This document shows, in pieces, positions 1 through 8,269 of a DNA stretch of 35,549 bases (within the stretch, counting starts at the first letter, position 1; every line of letters begins with the position of its first letter). Source of the stretch: Sphingomonadaceae bacterium (GTDB taxonomy: Bacteria; Pseudomonadota; Alphaproteobacteria; Sphingomonadales; Sphingomonadaceae); contig CANFXW010000030.1 in the NCBI GenBank assembly GCA_947451145.1, positions 1-35,549 on the forward strand, given 5' to 3'. Below the pieces are notes generated by a model, which saw nothing but the letters and a program-made list of their open reading frames with translations, searched no databases and was not told the origin of the DNA. The translations under genes and the position numbers were made by a program.

Positions 1-10
1 ATACAACTTC

Positions 11-25
11 TGGCACACCCCTTGC
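11..25 (+). promoter_or_regulatory. Sigma-54 (RpoN) -24/-12 promoter of glnK-amtB
   Basis: The sequence reads TGGCAC at 11-16, five bases, then TTGC at 22-25. This matches the RpoN consensus TGGCAC-N5-TTGC, with the invariant GG (12-13) and GC (24-25) twelve bases apart. It lies 48 bases before the glnK start, so transcription would begin near 36-38. PII-ammonium transporter operons are classic NtrC/RpoN targets in Proteobacteria, so induction under nitrogen limitation is inferred. NtrC enhancer sites would lie outside the window. Confidence 0.82.
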
Positions 26-60
26 TTTAACAGTTTCGCCGGAATGTTCCGGCAGGCTGA

Positions 61-411
<351 letters not shown>

Positions 412-424
412 GCGCTGGTCTGAC

Positions 425-431
425 AGGAGGT
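425..431 (+). promoter_or_regulatory. Perfect Shine-Dalgarno sequence of amtB
   Basis: AGGAGGT sits nine bases before the amtB ATG at 441. It is the full complement of the 16S rRNA anti-Shine-Dalgarno core and is unusually strong for this window, where many genes have weak or no recognisable site. The same seven bases are fully complementary to ACCTCCT at 1901-1907, in the loop of the stem-loop downstream of amtB. Confidence 0.85.
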
Positions 432-440
432 AACATCACA

Positions 441-1868
441 ATGATACGCAAACTTCTCGGCGGCGCCGGTGCTCTGGGGGCTTCGCTCCTCACCGCTTCC
501 ACCGCTTTCGCACAAGCCGCGCCTGCCTTGGTCAAGGCGCCGGACGTTGCCCACATGGCCACCATGGTCAACAAGGGCGATACCACCTGGATGCTGGTTT
601 CATCGGTCCTCGTGCTGATGATGAGCATCCCCGGCCTCGCGCTGTTCTATGGCGGTCTGGTCCGCACCAAGAACATGCTGTCGGTGCTGATGCAGGTATT
701 CATGATCGTTTCGATCACCGGCCTGATGTGGGCGGTTGTCGGCTATTCGCTTTCTTTCACAGGTGGTTCGCCGTTCATCGGCGGTCTGTCCAAGGCGTTT
801 ATGCAAGGCGTGACCAGCGGCACATATGCTGCAACGTTCTCTAACAATGTCTACATTCCGGAACTGTCCTACTTCGTCTTCCAGATGACATTCGCCATGA
901 TCACCCCGGCGCTGTTCATTGGTTCGTTCGCTGAACGCATCAAGTTCTGGCCGCTGATGATCTTCACGGTTCTGTGGTCGCTGCTGGTCTATTACCCGGT
1001 TGCTCACATGGTTTGGTACTGGGCTGGCCCGGACTTCCTGCCAGATGCTCCGACCGATTCCGGCTTCCTGTTCGCCAAGGGCGCGCTCGATTTCGCTGGC
1101 GGCACCGTGGTTCACATCAACGCCGGTATTGCGGGTCTGGTTGGCTGCCTCGTTCTCGGCAAGCGTCTGGGCTTCGGCAAGGAAAGCACCCCGCCGCACT
1201 CGCTGACCATGACCATGATCGGCGCTTCGCTGCTGTGGGTGGGCTGGTTCGGCTTCAACGCCGGTTCCAACCTGGAATCGAACGGTGTCGCTGCGGTAGC
1301 CTTCGTCAACACCATGCTGGCAACCTGCGCTGCAGCCCTCAGCTGGGCAGTGGTTGAGCAGATCGTCCACAAGAAGCCTTCGATGCTGGGTGCCGCTTCG
1401 GGTGCCGTCGCCGGCCTCGTCGCAATCACCCCGGCTTCGGGTTATGGCGCGCCGATGACCTCGATCGTGCTTGGCCTGATCGTTTCGCCGATCTGCTTCT
1501 TCTTTGTCTCGACGGTGAAGAACAAGTTCAAGTACGACGATACGCTCGATGTCTTCGGCGTCCACTGCATCGGCGGAATCACAGGTGCGCTGGCTACTGC
1601 GGTTGTCGCAGCGCCAAGCCTCGGCGGTCAGGGTTACTTCGATTACACCAAGTTCCCCGCCGTTGCGGTCGCTCCGGGCGATTACAGCATTACCGGCCAA
1701 TTGTGGATCCAGCTGCAGGCAGTAGCCACCACGCTTCTGTGGTCGGGCATTGTCTCGGCAATCCTCCTGATTGCCATCAAGTACACGATCGGTCTGCGTC
1801 CTGCCGAGGATGCCGAGCGCGAAGGTCTTGACCTTACCGAACACGGCGAGCGCGCATACAACTACTAA
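441..1868 (+). CDS. amtB: Ammonium transporter AmtB
   Basis: This 475-residue integral inner-membrane protein of the Amt/Rh family takes up ammonium. The N-terminus (about 1-25, ending AFA-Q) looks like a cleavable signal peptide, as in E. coli AmtB. It is followed by the usual eleven membrane segments with the extracellular side first. The conserved twin histidines of the pore are visible at about residues 225 (VVHINAG) and 375 (VHCIGGI), and the conserved aspartate lies just before the first (LDFAGG). The cytoplasmic C-terminal tail (ISAILL onward, ending GERAYNY) includes the region that PII contacts. It is cotranscribed with glnK behind a sigma-54 promoter, so GlnK-gated ammonium uptake is a secure inference. 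Confidence 0.96.
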   Translation: MIRKLLGGAGALGASLLTASTAFAQAAPALVKAPDVAHMATMVNKGDTTWMLVSSVLVLMMSIPGLALFYGGLVRTKNMLSVLMQVFMIVSITGLMWAVVGYSLSFTGGSPFIGGLSKAFMQGVTSGTYAATFSNNVYIPELSYFVFQMTFAMITPALFIGSFAERIKFWPLMIFTVLWSLLVYYPVAHMVWYWAGPDFLPDAPTDSGFLFAKGALDFAGGTVVHINAGIAGLVGCLVLGKRLGFGKESTPPHSLTMTMIGASLLWVGWFGFNAGSNLESNGVAAVAFVNTMLATCAAALSWAVVEQIVHKKPSMLGAASGAVAGLVAITPASGYGAPMTSIVLGLIVSPICFFFVSTVKNKFKYDDTLDVFGVHCIGGITGALATAVVAAPSLGGQGYFDYTKFPAVAVAPGDYSITGQLWIQLQAVATTLLWSGIVSAILLIAIKYTIGLRPAEDAEREGLDLTEHGERAYNY

Positions 1869-1875
1869 GGCGCTC

Positions 1876-1993
1876 GTCAGATCTTGGCGGGATCGGGGAA
1901 ACCTCCTCTCCTCCTCTTCCCCGGTTCCGCCAACCCATGTTCCTCCTGCGAACACAACTCAAAGGCCCGGGCCAGCCGCCCGGGCCCTTTTTT
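1876..1993 (+). ncRNA. Candidate 3' UTR RNA of amtB with anti-SD-like loop
   Basis: After the amtB stop, TTGGCGG (1884-1890) and CGGGGAA (1894-1900) pair with TTCCCCG (1917-1923) and CCGCCAA (1927-1933). This gives a 14-pair stem with one symmetric 3-nt internal loop. The 16-nt apical loop (1901-1916) is pure C/U after the first A and contains CCTCC twice; another TCCTCC follows at about 1941-1946. An intrinsic terminator closes the unit. Exposed CCUCC motifs mimic the 16S rRNA tail and are the hallmark of alphaproteobacterial CUCCUCCC-type small RNAs. Whether a separate RNA is processed from the amtB transcript is inference. Confidence 0.4.
1964..1993 (+). terminator. Intrinsic terminator of glnK-amtB
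   Basis: GGCCCGGGC (1964-1972) pairs perfectly with GCCCGGGCC (1978-1986) around a five-base loop and is followed by an uninterrupted T-run (1988-1993). This is a canonical Rho-independent terminator about 95 bases after the amtB stop codon. Confidence 0.92.
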
Positions 1994-2037
1994 CGTTTGG
2001 GCTTTACAGGCCCCCGGCAAAGGCCGAATTAGGGCCA

Positions 2038-2913
2038 ATGACTGAAGAAGAAATCGAAAAGCGGCTGCATCGGCGCCGTTTCTACAAAGCCGAACAGGAA
2101 GCTGGCTTCGTTGAAAGCCACGTCACCCACACCCCGCAAACCCTCAGTCCCAGCTATCAGCTGGCCTTCCGCGATACGGATTTCCTGCTGCGCGAAGAGC
2201 TGCGGCCGGTGCGTTTTCAGCTGGAACTGCTGAAGTGCGAAATGCTGATGGAAGAGGCGCGGATCGGCTCGACGCTGGTTTGCTATGGCTCGGCCCGTAT
2301 CCCGTCACCCGAACAGGTTGAGGCCAAGCTGGCTGCGGCCAAGACCGACAAGGAACGCAAGGTTGCCGAGCGGCTGGCGGCCAACTCCAAATATTACGAG
2401 GAAGCCCGGACACTTGCCCGCATCGCCAGTGAATGTGCGATAGTCGAGCAGGGCATGCGCCAGTTCGTCGTTTGCTCGGGCGGCGGGCCGTCGATCATGG
2501 AAGCCGCCAACCGCGGCGCGGCTGAAGCAGGGGCTGAGACCATCGGGCTCAACATCGTGCTGCCGCACGAGCAGGCGCCCAACCTTTACGTCACCCCGCG
2601 CCTCGCCTTCCAGTTCCACTATTTCGCCCTGCGCAAGATGCACTTCCTGCTCCGCGCCAAGGCGGTGGCGGTGTTCCCAGGCGGCTTTGGCACGCTCGAC
2701 GAATTCATGGAGCTGCTGACCCTGGTGCAAACCGGCAAGATGCGCCCCATCCCGATCCTGCTGTTCGGCCGCGAGTTCTGGAACAAGGTGATCAACTTCG
2801 AGGCGCTGGCCGAAGAAGGCGTAGTCAACGAGGCTGATCTCAAGCTGTTCACCTGGGTGGAAACGGCCGAGGAAGGCTGGGATGTGATCCGGGATTTCTA
2901 CGATCTGGATTAA
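2038..2913 (+). CDS. LOG-family Rossmann-fold nucleotide hydrolase
   Basis: I place the start at the ATG at 2038, because earlier in-frame sequence runs through the amtB tail and the terminator. This gives 291 residues. The fold is the lysine-decarboxylase-like/LOG Rossmann fold. The nucleotide-binding loop GGGPSIMEAANRG begins at residue 148, and the signature PGGFGTLDE is at 214-222. Characterised LOG enzymes hydrolyse (cytokinin riboside) nucleoside 5'-monophosphates to base and ribose phosphate; the bacterial substrate here cannot be read from sequence. The charged N-terminal extension of roughly 100 residues makes it longer than short LOG proteins of about 190 residues and is common in the longer TIGR00730-type members. 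It converges on thiD, with the two stop codons overlapping in TTAA. Confidence 0.85.
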   Translation: MTEEEIEKRLHRRRFYKAEQEAGFVESHVTHTPQTLSPSYQLAFRDTDFLLREELRPVRFQLELLKCEMLMEEARIGSTLVCYGSARIPSPEQVEAKLAAAKTDKERKVAERLAANSKYYEEARTLARIASECAIVEQGMRQFVVCSGGGPSIMEAANRGAAEAGAETIGLNIVLPHEQAPNLYVTPRLAFQFHYFALRKMHFLLRAKAVAVFPGGFGTLDEFMELLTLVQTGKMRPIPILLFGREFWNKVINFEALAEEGVVNEADLKLFTWVETAEEGWDVIRDFYDLD

Positions 2914-3659
2914 CGAACGGCGGCGTGCCCCAGCGGCCCATGCCCTTCGCCAAACCCGGGTGCCGCAAGCAGAGCGGCGCGGACGAATTCGCGCGCCCGG
3001 GCGATCGCAGCCATCATATCCAACCCGCCGCCAAGACCAGTGGCAATCGCAGAGGCGAGCGTGCAGCCGGTGCCATGGGTGTGGCGCGTATCGATGCGGC
3101 TTGCGCGCCAGATGACGGTGTCCTTGCCGGGCACCACAAGGCGGTCCTCCAACTCTGGCCCTTCGACATCACCGCCCTTGGCGAGATAGGCAATCCCGCG
3201 CGCGGCCATGGCTTCATGCCCGCCCAGCGCCGCCAGCTCGGCGACATTGGGCGTGGTCAGCGCGGCCACTTGCATCAGTCGCTCAAAGGCCGCGATTGTC
3301 TCGCTGTCGGCCAGAGCCGCGCCGCTGGTGGCGATCATTACCGGATCGAAGACCACCGGCACGTTCACGCCTTCGAGCAGGTCGGCCACTGCGTTGGCAA
3401 TGGCCGCCGATCCCAGCATGCCGATCTTCACCGCGTTGACGCCGATGTCGCAGGCACAGGCCTCGATCTGCGCCACGACCAGTTCGGGCGACAGGACTTC
3501 GACCACGGTCACGCCCGTTGTGTTCTGCGCGGTGATCGCGGTGATCGCGCTCATCGCATAGCCGCCGAGCATGGTGATGGTCTTGATGTCAGCCTGAATG
3601 CCCGCGCCGCCCGATGAATCGGAGCCGGCTATGGTCAGCACGCGGGGAGGCTGGATCAC
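2910..3659 (-). CDS. thiD: Hydroxymethylpyrimidine/phosphomethylpyrimidine kinase
   Basis: ThiD phosphorylates HMP and HMP-phosphate in the pyrimidine branch of thiamine biosynthesis in the cytoplasm. The protein begins at the GTG at 3659 (249 residues), fixed by a GTGA overlap with the stop of the DUF1272 gene. A longer in-frame reading would run back through that gene. Family motifs are the N-terminal TIAGSDSSGGAGIQAD, the substrate-binding GGYAMSAITA, the PVVFDPVMIATSG core, and the C-terminal HGTGCTLASA ribokinase-like anion hole. It is last in the unit glmM-DUF1272-thiD. No TPP riboswitch is visible, which is expected because it is internal to an operon. Confidence 0.93.
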   Translation of the reverse strand: MIQPPRVLTIAGSDSSGGAGIQADIKTITMLGGYAMSAITAITAQNTTGVTVVEVLSPELVVAQIEACACDIGVNAVKIGMLGSAAIANAVADLLEGVNVPVVFDPVMIATSGAALADSETIAAFERLMQVAALTTPNVAELAALGGHEAMAARGIAYLAKGGDVEGPELEDRLVVPGKDTVIWRASRIDTRHTHGTGCTLASAIATGLGGGLDMMAAIARAREFVRAALLAAPGFGEGHGPLGHAAVR

Positions 3660-3880
3660 CCTTTGAACTTCCGCACGGTCGAAGGCGGGCTCTTGGCGTG
3701 ATGCTTCACCGCGCGGGTTGGCCGATCCATCAGCTCGCCGCCACAATTGGGGCAGCGGTCATCCAGCGCCTCGCTGCATTCGGCGCAGAAGGTGCATTCA
3801 AACGAACAGATGAACGCGCCGGGGGCTTCGGCGGGCAAATCGGTGCCGCAGCGTTCGCAATCGGGGCGCATTTCCAGCAT
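3656..3880 (-). CDS. DUF1272 cysteine-rich zinc-ribbon-like protein
   Basis: This 74-residue protein matches DUF1272. It has eight cysteines (8, 11, 25, 29, 32, 35, 43, 46), several in CxxC spacing, suggesting zinc-ribbon or treble-clef-like metal sites. It ends in a basic tail. Its biochemical role is unknown. The ATG at 3880 overlaps the glmM stop by one base (TGATG) and its stop overlaps the thiD GTG. The ribosome can therefore pass through all three genes, and the stoichiometry may be coupled. The position between an amino-sugar mutase and a thiamine kinase does not reveal a function. Confidence 0.88.
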   Translation of the reverse strand: MLEMRPDCERCGTDLPAEAPGAFICSFECTFCAECSEALDDRCPNCGGELMDRPTRAVKHHAKSPPSTVRKFKG

Positions 3881-5220
3881 CAGGCGGCGGCCTCCCGCAC
3901 GGCATCGCAGATGGCATCGACCACCTGCTCAACCTGCCCAGCATCGTCGCCTTCGGCCATCACGCGGATCACCGGCTCGGTGCCCGAGGGGCGGATTACG
4001 AGGCGGCCCTTGCCGATCAGCTGCGCCTCGGCCTCGGCTATCACGGCCTTGACCTTGGCATCGTCCAGCGGCTTGCCACCGGCAAAGCGCACATTCTTGA
4101 GCAGTTGCGGCACGGTATCGAACAGGTGGAGCAATTCGCTTGCCCGCTTGCCCGACTGGACCAGCGCGGCCAGCACCTGAAGCCCGGCCACGGTGCCATC
4201 GCCGGTGGTGCCATGATCGAGCATGATCATGTGGCCAGATTGCTCGCCGCCAACGTTGAAGCCGCCTTCCTTCATCCGCTCGAGCACATAGCGGTCACCC
4301 ACCTTGGTGCGCTCGAGCGTCAGGCCCTGCCCCTGCAGATAGCGTTCAAGGCCGAGGTTGGACATCACCGTCGCCACCACCCCGCCGCCGCGCAAGGTCC
4401 CGCGCGCTGCCAGTTGCGTACCGATCAGCGCCATCAACTGGTCGCCGTCGACCGTCTGGCCCTTTTCATCAACAACGATCAGCCGGTCCGCATCGCCATC
4501 CAGCGCAATGCCGATGTCCGCGCCGCTGGCGACCACGCTTTCCTTGACGAGATCAAGGTGGGTCGATCCGCAGCGCTCGTTGATGTTCTTGCCATTGGGT
4601 GAAACGCCAACGGTGATCACCTCCGCGCCCAGCTCCCAGATCGCTGAGGGAGCAACCTGATAAGCCGCGCCATTGGCGCAATCGACGACGATCTTCAGGC
4701 CGTCGAGGCGGATATTGTCGGGCAGCGATGCCTTTACCGCGTGGATATAGCGACCGCGGGCGTCATCGATACGGCGGGCGCGGCCGATTTCCTCGGAAGC
4801 CGCCAGCGGAATGTCCTGCGCCAGCATCGCCTCGATCGCCAGCTCGTCATCGTCGGATAGTTTGAACCCGTCCGGGCCGAACAGCTTGATACCATTGTCG
4901 GCATAGGGGTTGTGGCTGGCAGAAATCATCACGCCGACGTCTGCCCGCAGTTCGCGGGTGAGCAGGGCCACGGCAGGGGTCGGCATCGGCCCGAGCAGCA
5001 CCACGTCCATGCCGACGGAGGTGAACCCGGCGACCATGGCGTTTTCCAGCATATAGCCCGAAAGCCGCGTATCCTTGCCGATCACCACGCGGTGGCGGTG
5101 GCTGCCACGCAGGAAGCGGGTGCCCGCTGCCTGTCCCACTTTCATCGCCACTTCTGCCGTCATTACGCCCGCATTGGTGCGCCCGCGAATGCCGTCTGTG
5201 CCGAAGTATTGCCTGCTCAT
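3880..5220 (-). CDS. glmM: Phosphoglucosamine mutase
   Basis: GlmM interconverts glucosamine-6-phosphate and glucosamine-1-phosphate, feeding UDP-GlcNAc for peptidoglycan and lipopolysaccharide. The 446-residue length is standard. The N-terminal YFGTDGIRG is typical. The phosphorylated serine is Ser102 in SASHNP, the same number as in E. coli. The magnesium-binding loop reads DGDADR, the sugar-binding loop GGEQSGH, and the C-terminal phosphate-binding loop [11 protein letters not shown]. The start at 5220 is chosen because the protein begins there with the conserved [10 protein letters not shown]; further upstream in-frame sequence overlaps the divergent transporter gene. It leads the three-gene minus-strand unit. 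Confidence 0.96.
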   Translation of the reverse strand: MSRQYFGTDGIRGRTNAGVMTAEVAMKVGQAAGTRFLRGSHRHRVVIGKDTRLSGYMLENAMVAGFTSVGMDVVLLGPMPTPAVALLTRELRADVGVMISASHNPYADNGIKLFGPDGFKLSDDDELAIEAMLAQDIPLAASEEIGRARRIDDARGRYIHAVKASLPDNIRLDGLKIVVDCANGAAYQVAPSAIWELGAEVITVGVSPNGKNINERCGSTHLDLVKESVVASGADIGIALDGDADRLIVVDEKGQTVDGDQLMALIGTQLAARGTLRGGGVVATVMSNLGLERYLQGQGLTLERTKVGDRYVLERMKEGGFNVGGEQSGHMIMLDHGTTGDGTVAGLQVLAALVQSGKRASELLHLFDTVPQLLKNVRFAGGKPLDDAKVKAVIAEAEAQLIGKGRLVIRPSGTEPVIRVMAEGDDAGQVEQVVDAICDAVREAAA

Positions 5221-5310
5221 TGCGTCTCTGTCCCGACCCAAGCTTCTGTGTGAATTGCCATGGCGCAAGCTTGCGGTATTGTCACCCCGGCAAACGGTTA
5301 GGGGCATATC

Positions 5311-6561
5311 ATGGCAGCACAATCTTCGGCGAGTGGCTTTCCCGAGATCAAGGTCCCCGCCGCCCTGACTTTCGCCGGGCTGGTGCTGGGCTTTACGGCC
5401 GGGATCCTGCTGCGCGGAACGTCTGCACTTGCCCACCTGCTGGCCGTGGCCGAACCGGCTGGAACGCTGTGGCTGCGCGCCTTGCAGACGACGATTCTGC
5501 CGCTGGTGATCGGGCTGGTCTATACCGGCATTTCGCAAACGCTGGCGGCGGCGGGCGGTGGCGCATTGGCGCGGCGGGCGGTTGGCCTGTTTGTCGCCGT
5601 GCTGCTCGCGAGTGGTGCAATGTCGGCCCTGCTGGTGCCGCTGCTGCTCAATATCGCGCCGATCCCGCCACAGGCCATTGCCGCGCTGAGCGGCGGGGCA
5701 GAGGCGGCAGGGAAAGTACCCGGCATTGCCGAAATCCTCGCCGCAATGATGCCGCAGAACATCTTTGCCGCCGCTGCCGATGGCGCGATGCTGGCGGTGG
5801 TGGTGTTCGTTTCGCTGTTCGCTCTCGCAGCCACCCGCATTGCCGAAGCGCCGCGCAAGGCGCTGGGGCTGGTGTTCGAAGGCCTCGCCAGCGCGATGAT
5901 GGTTGTCGTTGGCTGGGTGCTGATGCTCGCGCCGATCGGCGTGTTTGGCCTCGCCGTTTCGCTCGGTGCCAAGAGCGGGCCGGACGCCATCGGCGCGCTG
6001 GCGCATTACATTATCGTGGTGAGCCTGGCTGGCGGCGTGGTGCTGCTGGCGGGCTTTGTGCTGGCCGTGCTGCGCGCGCACCTGCCGCTCGGGCAGTTCG
6101 CCCGCGCCATGCTGCCGGTTCATGCCGTTGCCCTTTCGACCCAGTCATCGCTCGCCTGCCTGCCGGCCATGCTCGCTGCCTGCCGCAAGCTCGGCGTGCG
6201 CGATGCCACTGCCGATTTCGTCCTGCCGCTGGCCGTGGCGATCTTCCGCGCGACCAGCCCGGCGATGAACATGGGCGTGGCGATCTATGCCGCCAAGCTG
6301 ACGGGGGTGGAGCTTTCCGCCCCGGCGCTGGCAGCCGGGGTGATCGTGGCATTTCTGGTTTCGCTAAGCTCGGTGTCGCTGCCGGGGACGCTTAGCTTTG
6401 TTGTCTCGGTGGGGCCGATAGCGCTGGCCATGGGCGTGCCGGTCGCGCCGCTCGGGCTGTTGGTCGCGGTGGAAATGCTGCCCGATCTGATGCGCACGCT
6501 GGGCAATGTGACAATGGACGTGGCGGTGACAGCCGCAGTGGATCGCAAATCGGATGAGTGA
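5311..6561 (+). CDS. Dicarboxylate/amino acid:cation symporter (SDF family)
   Basis: This 416-residue inner-membrane protein belongs to the sodium:dicarboxylate (glutamate/aspartate/C4-dicarboxylate) symporter family. It has the expected run of hydrophobic segments, a serine-containing re-entrant hairpin ([11 protein letters not shown], about 275-285), and the [10 protein letters not shown] stretch near residue 320. The usual sodium-coordinating NMDGT motif is here NMGVA, so the conserved Asp and Thr are missing. This makes substrate and coupling ion uncertain. It is transcribed divergently from glmM and overlaps the next gene by 8 bases, so both are likely cotranscribed. I would not assign it to GltP, DctA or SstT. 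Confidence 0.83.
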   Translation: MAAQSSASGFPEIKVPAALTFAGLVLGFTAGILLRGTSALAHLLAVAEPAGTLWLRALQTTILPLVIGLVYTGISQTLAAAGGGALARRAVGLFVAVLLASGAMSALLVPLLLNIAPIPPQAIAALSGGAEAAGKVPGIAEILAAMMPQNIFAAAADGAMLAVVVFVSLFALAATRIAEAPRKALGLVFEGLASAMMVVVGWVLMLAPIGVFGLAVSLGAKSGPDAIGALAHYIIVVSLAGGVVLLAGFVLAVLRAHLPLGQFARAMLPVHAVALSTQSSLACLPAMLAACRKLGVRDATADFVLPLAVAIFRATSPAMNMGVAIYAAKLTGVELSAPALAAGVIVAFLVSLSSVSLPGTLSFVVSVGPIALAMGVPVAPLGLLVAVEMLPDLMRTLGNVTMDVAVTAAVDRKSDE

Positions 6562-7000
6562 CCCCGAGGCTGGACTGGCGGGATTTCTCGCCAAGTACAC
6601 GCCCGAAATCGCGGCGCGCGGGGGAGCAATTATCGCCCGGCTGCGCGCCGAACTGCCTTCCGCCAATGTGCTCGTCTATGACAATTACAATGCGCTTGCT
6701 GTGGGTTTTGCCGCCAACGAGAAAGTCTCCGGCGTCATCTTTTCCATCGCGCTTTACCCGCGCTGGGTGAGTATCTTCATGAGCGCAAAGCTTGATGATC
6801 CGGCCGGCATTTTCAAAGGCTCAGGCGGCACCGTGCGGCATGTTGTGCTCGATGGTGTGTCGGCGCTGGACCAGCCAGACATCGCCGCGCTGGTAGCGCA
6901 GGCCATCGCCCGCGCCGAGCCGCCGCTCGATCCGGCTTCTCAGGGGAAACTGGTGATCAAATCGGTCTCGGCCAAGCAAAGACCGAGGCGACCGGGCTGA
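6554..7000 (+). CDS. DUF1801 domain protein
   Basis: The 148-residue soluble protein has the DUF1801 (YdhG/CyaY-like fold) layout: FLAKYTPEIA at the N-terminus, VYDNYNALAVGF near residue 40, IALYPRWVSIF near 70, and a basic ending VKSVSAKQRPRR-like. The function is unknown. The ATG lies inside the last codons of the symporter gene (8-base overlap), pointing to coupled translation. Its stop is one base from the converging ppa stop, in the 15-base palindrome 6994-7008. Confidence 0.75.
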   Translation: MSDPEAGLAGFLAKYTPEIAARGGAIIARLRAELPSANVLVYDNYNALAVGFAANEKVSGVIFSIALYPRWVSIFMSAKLDDPAGIFKGSGGTVRHVVLDGVSALDQPDIAALVAQAIARAEPPLDPASQGKLVIKSVSAKQRPRRPG

Positions 7001-7001
7001 A

Positions 7002-7538
7002 TCAGCCCTTGTTCGCCTCGTAGCGTTCAATCGCTTCCAGCACGATGCGCTTGGCCTCTTCGGCATCGCCCCACTTGCCGATGCGCACCCACTTTTCGCT
7101 CTCCAGGTCCTTGTAGTGCTTGAAGAAGTGCTCGATCTGCTGGAGCACGATCGAGGGCAGATCCTGCCGCTCACCGATGTCCGAGTAATAAGGGAAGGTG
7201 GTGTCAACAGGCACGCAGATCAGCTTTTCGTCGCCGCCGGCTTCATCTTCCAGATTGAGCACGCCGATCGGCCGGGCGCGGACGACGCAGCCGGGGACGA
7301 AGGGCGAGCGGGCAATCACCAGCGCATCAAGCGGATCGCCATCGGGCGAAAGCGTGTGCGGCACAAAGCCGTAGTTCGCCGGATAACGCATCGGCGTGTG
7401 CAGGATGCGGTCAACAAACAACGCACCGCTGGCCTTGTCGAATTCGTACTTCACCGGCTCACCGCCGACGGGCACTTCGATGATGACGTTCAGGCTTTCT
7501 GGCGGGTTGTTGCCCACGGGGATCAGGTCAATACGCAT
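7002..7538 (-). CDS. ppa: Inorganic pyrophosphatase (family I)
   Basis: This soluble enzyme hydrolyses pyrophosphate to two phosphates and pulls biosynthetic reactions forward. It has 178 residues when started at the ATG at 7538, which follows a TAAGGG ribosome site; an ATG eight codons upstream is possible but less typical. Metal-binding aspartates lie in DGDPLD (66-71), preceded by the active-site YPANYGFVPHT segment. The C-terminal HYKDLE and KWVRIGKWGDAEEA blocks are characteristic of alphaproteobacterial family I enzymes. It is the last gene of an apparent minus-strand unit with the M61 peptidase and DUF1345 protein, 44 bases after the latter. Confidence 0.95.
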   Translation of the reverse strand: MRIDLIPVGNNPPESLNVIIEVPVGGEPVKYEFDKASGALFVDRILHTPMRYPANYGFVPHTLSPDGDPLDALVIARSPFVPGCVVRARPIGVLNLEDEAGGDEKLICVPVDTTFPYYSDIGERQDLPSIVLQQIEHFFKHYKDLESEKWVRIGKWGDAEEAKRIVLEAIERYEANKG

Positions 7539-7582
7539 GGCTGCGCCCTTAGGCTGGCTCATGCTGCACTGCAACAAGAAAT

Positions 7583-8269
7583 CTAGCTCGCTGCTCCTGC
7601 GAGCACATTTATGCTGAACGCCAGCGCGCCGATATTGAACAGGAACGAGAGCAGGCAGTGCAGAACCACCACCCGCCGCACGCCGCCGCGGGTAACATTC
7701 ACGTCGCTGGCGGCAAAGCTCATACCCGCGGTGAAGGCGAAATAGAGGAAGTCCCAATAATCGGGCTCTGGCGTTCCGGGGAATTCAAAGCCGCCGCGAT
7801 TGGTCACCCCGTCATAGCAGCGCGCGTAATGCATGTGGGCATAGTGCATCATGAAGACGAGGTTGAGGAAGGCCCAGGCCAGTGCGAGCGTGGCGACCAG
7901 CTTGATGATTGCGCGCATGTCGCCGTGGTGGGCGGCGGGTAGCTCGGCGGTGATCGCGGTCATGATCGCGAGCACCGAAAAGCTGGTGATCAGCAAGACG
8001 ACTGCGCGGTTCGCATCGTTTTGCACGGCATGGTGGTGCATCTGCTCGGCCCCGTGGTCCTTCGTCAGCGGCCATAGCGACAGGCCGAAGGCGATCACGC
8101 CCAGATCAAAGCCGATCACCAGCGAATCGCCCCACGGGTGCCCGGCCATCCAGTGCCGCCATGCGGCCACGGCCAGCATCACGCCGACAAACAGCACAAA
8201 GCGCGGCGGCGCGATGTGGTGGCCCAGCAGGGTGCGCAGATTGCGCAGAGGCCCCTGCCGTGCGCTCAC
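7583..8269 (-). CDS. DUF1345 membrane protein
   Basis: A 228-residue inner-membrane protein with about five hydrophobic segments matches DUF1345. The characteristic central block has HYAHMHYARCYD and the downstream PDYWDFLYFAFTAGMSFAASDV, which resembles the selectivity region of ion channels. A channel function is only a guess. It starts with GTG at 8269, overlapping the M61 peptidase stop as GTGA, so it is translationally coupled to that gene. Confidence 0.82.
   Translation of the reverse strand: MSARQGPLRNLRTLLGHHIAPPRFVLFVGVMLAVAAWRHWMAGHPWGDSLVIGFDLGVIAFGLSLWPLTKDHGAEQMHHHAVQNDANRAVVLLITSFSVLAIMTAITAELPAAHHGDMRAIIKLVATLALAWAFLNLVFMMHYAHMHYARCYDGVTNRGGFEFPGTPEPDYWDFLYFAFTAGMSFAASDVNVTRGGVRRVVVLHCLLSFLFNIGALAFSINVLAGAAS

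Noticed and set aside
600..1955. Long open frame on the minus strand opposite amtB
   Set aside because: It mirrors codon structure of amtB in GC-rich DNA, its protein is rich in Arg/Asp/His with no recognisable family, and amtB is certain.
3660..3900. TPP riboswitch for thiD
   Set aside because: thiD is internal to an overlapping operon and its upstream sequence is coding.
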